From contig QNQO01006212.1 in NCBI GenBank assembly GCA_003290165.1, forward strand, positions 186,001-250,000: a stretch of 64,000 bases of DNA. The letters are read 5' to 3'. The DNA is from Berberis thunbergii (lineage: Eukaryota > Streptophyta > Magnoliopsida > Ranunculales > Berberidaceae). The translations under genes were made by a program, and so were the position numbers. This document shows positions 59,732-64,000 of the stretch, piece after piece (position 1 is the stretch's first letter; every line of letters begins with the position of its first letter). Under the pieces are notes generated by a model. It saw nothing but the letters and a program-made list of their open reading frames with translations, searched no databases and was not told where the DNA came from.

Positions 59732-62699
<2,968 letters not shown>

Positions 62700-62885
62700 G
62701 TTAGTTTCTAATGACACATGCAATTTGCTCATTTTGGTTCATATGATGGTATTCAATGCAGCAAGAAATTTTTTATTTTTATTTTTTTCTCTTCAGTTAG
62801 ACCAACCATCTTTTCGCATAGATTGTTTTCTCCATATCAATTTAGATGGTTCTATGAGTTGTAGCCAATTTGAACATCAGAAAAC

Positions 62886-63010
62886 GAGGGGTAGGCAAAC
62901 GAGTCCAGGAACTGCGGTTCCAAACCGAACCGTTTTTGTTCCAAACGGTCCGGTTCTTATAGTGCAAATTATCAAACGGTCCGGTTCTTATAGTGCAAAT
63001 TATCAAACGG
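62886..63010. repeat. hAT-like end and 31-bp tandem repeat in the synthetase intron
   Basis: The sequence gaggggtaggcaaacgag resembles hAT termini (compare taggggtgggca at 53626). It is followed by aaacggtccggttcttatag repeated at 62943 and 62974 (period 31 bp). The right end was not found, so the element's extent is unknown; it may have carried the hydrolase pseudogene downstream. Confidence 0.45.
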
Positions 63011-63315
63011 TCTGAATCCGTTGTAGAATGGTTCGAGTCCAGTTTCAAATCTTTGTATTCAAACGATTCGGTTTCAACCTGTTTCTGTAACTCATGTACA
63101 TGTGTCTTAATCTGATTGGTGGAGCAAAATTCTATTTTAACCCTAAAAAAGAAAAAAAAAAACCCCAAATCCTTTCTTCTCTTCTCTCTTTGTCTCACCT
63201 CTCTCCTCACGACTCTCAAGTCTCATTTCATCTTCTCTTTTCTTCTTTACTTTCACTAAAAAGAGAGATCCATTTTCTTTGTCTCCCTCCCTTCATCATC
63301 TCATCTCGCCAATCC

Positions 63316-63843
63316 ATGGCTTTCCTCATAGAGAAAACTTCATCAGGCCGTGAATACAAGGTCAATCCAAAAGGTGGTTCTCATTGAGACCGTCACCGCC
63401 TGGGCGTCAAGGTCCCCTGGTGCCCTTACAATATCTTTTCCACCCAAGACCAAGCTGCTGCAACCATCGCTCGTGACAGCGCTGCAGTCCCCTCAGAGTC
63501 ACTTTCTGATAGTAACCACAACACTACGTTTCGGGAAGATGAGGCTGAGCAGCCTCCGACCCAACGTGTCTCTGCCACTACTGCTACTGGTGGCGCCACC
63601 TTTGGGTTTTGTGACGACCTCTGAAGTCGCTTCGGTGGAAAATGAACGACTCGAGGAGATGATAGTACGTGCGTACAAAACGCCCCAACATTGCTTCTTT
63701 AATCGAATTGAATGCAAAAAACCAGGGTTTCTGAGGAGATTACCACTGGTGTGAAGAGGTTGTACCAAATGCAAGCCACTGGTGTTTTTTTGTTCCTTGC
63801 TATCAATGTTAATGACTGGCACCAAGAGTCACGTCATTCTTTT
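63316..63843 (+). pseudogene. S-adenosyl-L-homocysteine hydrolase, rearranged pseudogene
   Basis: From the ATG at 63316 the product begins MAFLIEKTSSGREYKV, the N-terminus of plant S-adenosylhomocysteine hydrolase. It then jumps to VLIETVTA and, in another frame, to NIFSTQDQAAATIARDSAAV (about 63427-63486), skipping roughly 60 residues of the normal enzyme. A ~200-bp unrelated stretch follows. Then [18 protein letters not shown] and AINVND (about 63733-63818) resume the family much further along, ending near SRHSF. Frameshifts and stops are present and no introns are seen. It is a deleted, possibly retro-derived or transposon-captured copy, probably within the intron after the tenth synthetase exon. 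Confidence 0.82.
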
Positions 63844-64000
63844 TAGATCTAATGTATGTTTATTTTCTTCTTCACATTTGCTTTAATTGCCTAATTACAT
63901 TTTCTTTTTTTAGTGATTCAGATCTCTGTTTTTAGATCTAATGTTTGTTTTCTTCTTCACGTTTGTTTTAATTGCCTAATTACTTATTATATTTACATTT
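63844..64000 (+). repeat. Direct repeat, ~70 bp, period 89
   Basis: The block starting tagatctaatgt and running through ttaattgcctaattac occurs at 63844 and again at 63933, cut by the window end. No coding content. Confidence 0.75.

Noticed and set aside
63499..63825. Minus-strand 108-residue frame
   Set aside because: Antisense to the S-adenosylhomocysteine hydrolase pseudogene, whose plus-strand pieces are clearly homologous.

Overview
The window is nuclear DNA of a flowering plant, most likely a eudicot. Genes are split by GT-AG introns, the DNA is AT-rich, and it is packed with plant-type transposable elements (Ty1-copia, Ty3-gypsy, LINE, TRIM, CACTA, hAT, Mutator-like and foldback MITEs). 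I see no bacterial, organellar or CRISPR-like sequence. The species cannot be fixed from the sequence.

Layout. 1-11.3 kb: a tandem family of small secreted cysteine-rich peptide genes on the minus strand. Two copies are intact (3423-3656 and 5670-5930), three are broken (1773-1835, 2237-2468 and 9022-9300), and an orphan copy of the family promoter/5'UTR lies inverted at 11105-11263. The cluster is interleaved with Ty1-copia fragments, LINE tails, an inverted-repeat element and a 1.2-kb Mutator-like element with a clear target duplication. 11.3-13.3 kb: a three-exon gene for a 101-residue coiled-coil protein (+). 13.5-22.8 kb: a convergent minus-strand gene for a Shaker-type K+ channel subunit resembling KAT3/AtKC1. 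I resolve 13 exons; one intron holds a CACTA transposon, and one exon has a non-canonical 5' splice site. 23.2-24.1 kb: two GC-rich palindromic MITEs with 9-bp target duplications.

25.3-36.9 kb: a decayed minus-strand pseudogene of a very large conserved plant protein, probably the ZFYVE26/spastizin-like type. It has several frameshifts, a stop codon and a large missing central block, and its introns are full of repeats. 37.3-42.9 kb: a decayed Ty3-gypsy element split by a solo LTR that itself carries a MITE. 44.5-46.3 kb: a solo LTR with a 5-bp target duplication. 47.0-48.8 kb: a decayed Pro-X carboxypeptidase (peptidase S28) gene. 49.6-53.2 kb: the 5' LTR, primer site, gag and protease part of an Athila-like gypsy element, cut off by a TRIM element (53175-53570). 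A hAT element follows (53626-54575). 55-57.5 kb: nested repeats with a ~190-bp tandem unit that also occurs at 31 kb.

57.5-64 kb: the 5' part of an arginyl-tRNA synthetase gene (+), from a putative organelle transit peptide through ten exons including the HVGH motif. The gene runs beyond the window. What I take to be its next intron contains a rearranged S-adenosylhomocysteine hydrolase pseudogene.

The apparently functional content is therefore two peptide genes, the coiled-coil gene, the K+ channel (subject to the splice-site question) and arginyl-tRNA synthetase. No pathway links them. All exon models were built by eye from splice signals and reading-frame continuity; family names rest on remembered conserved motifs, not on a database search.
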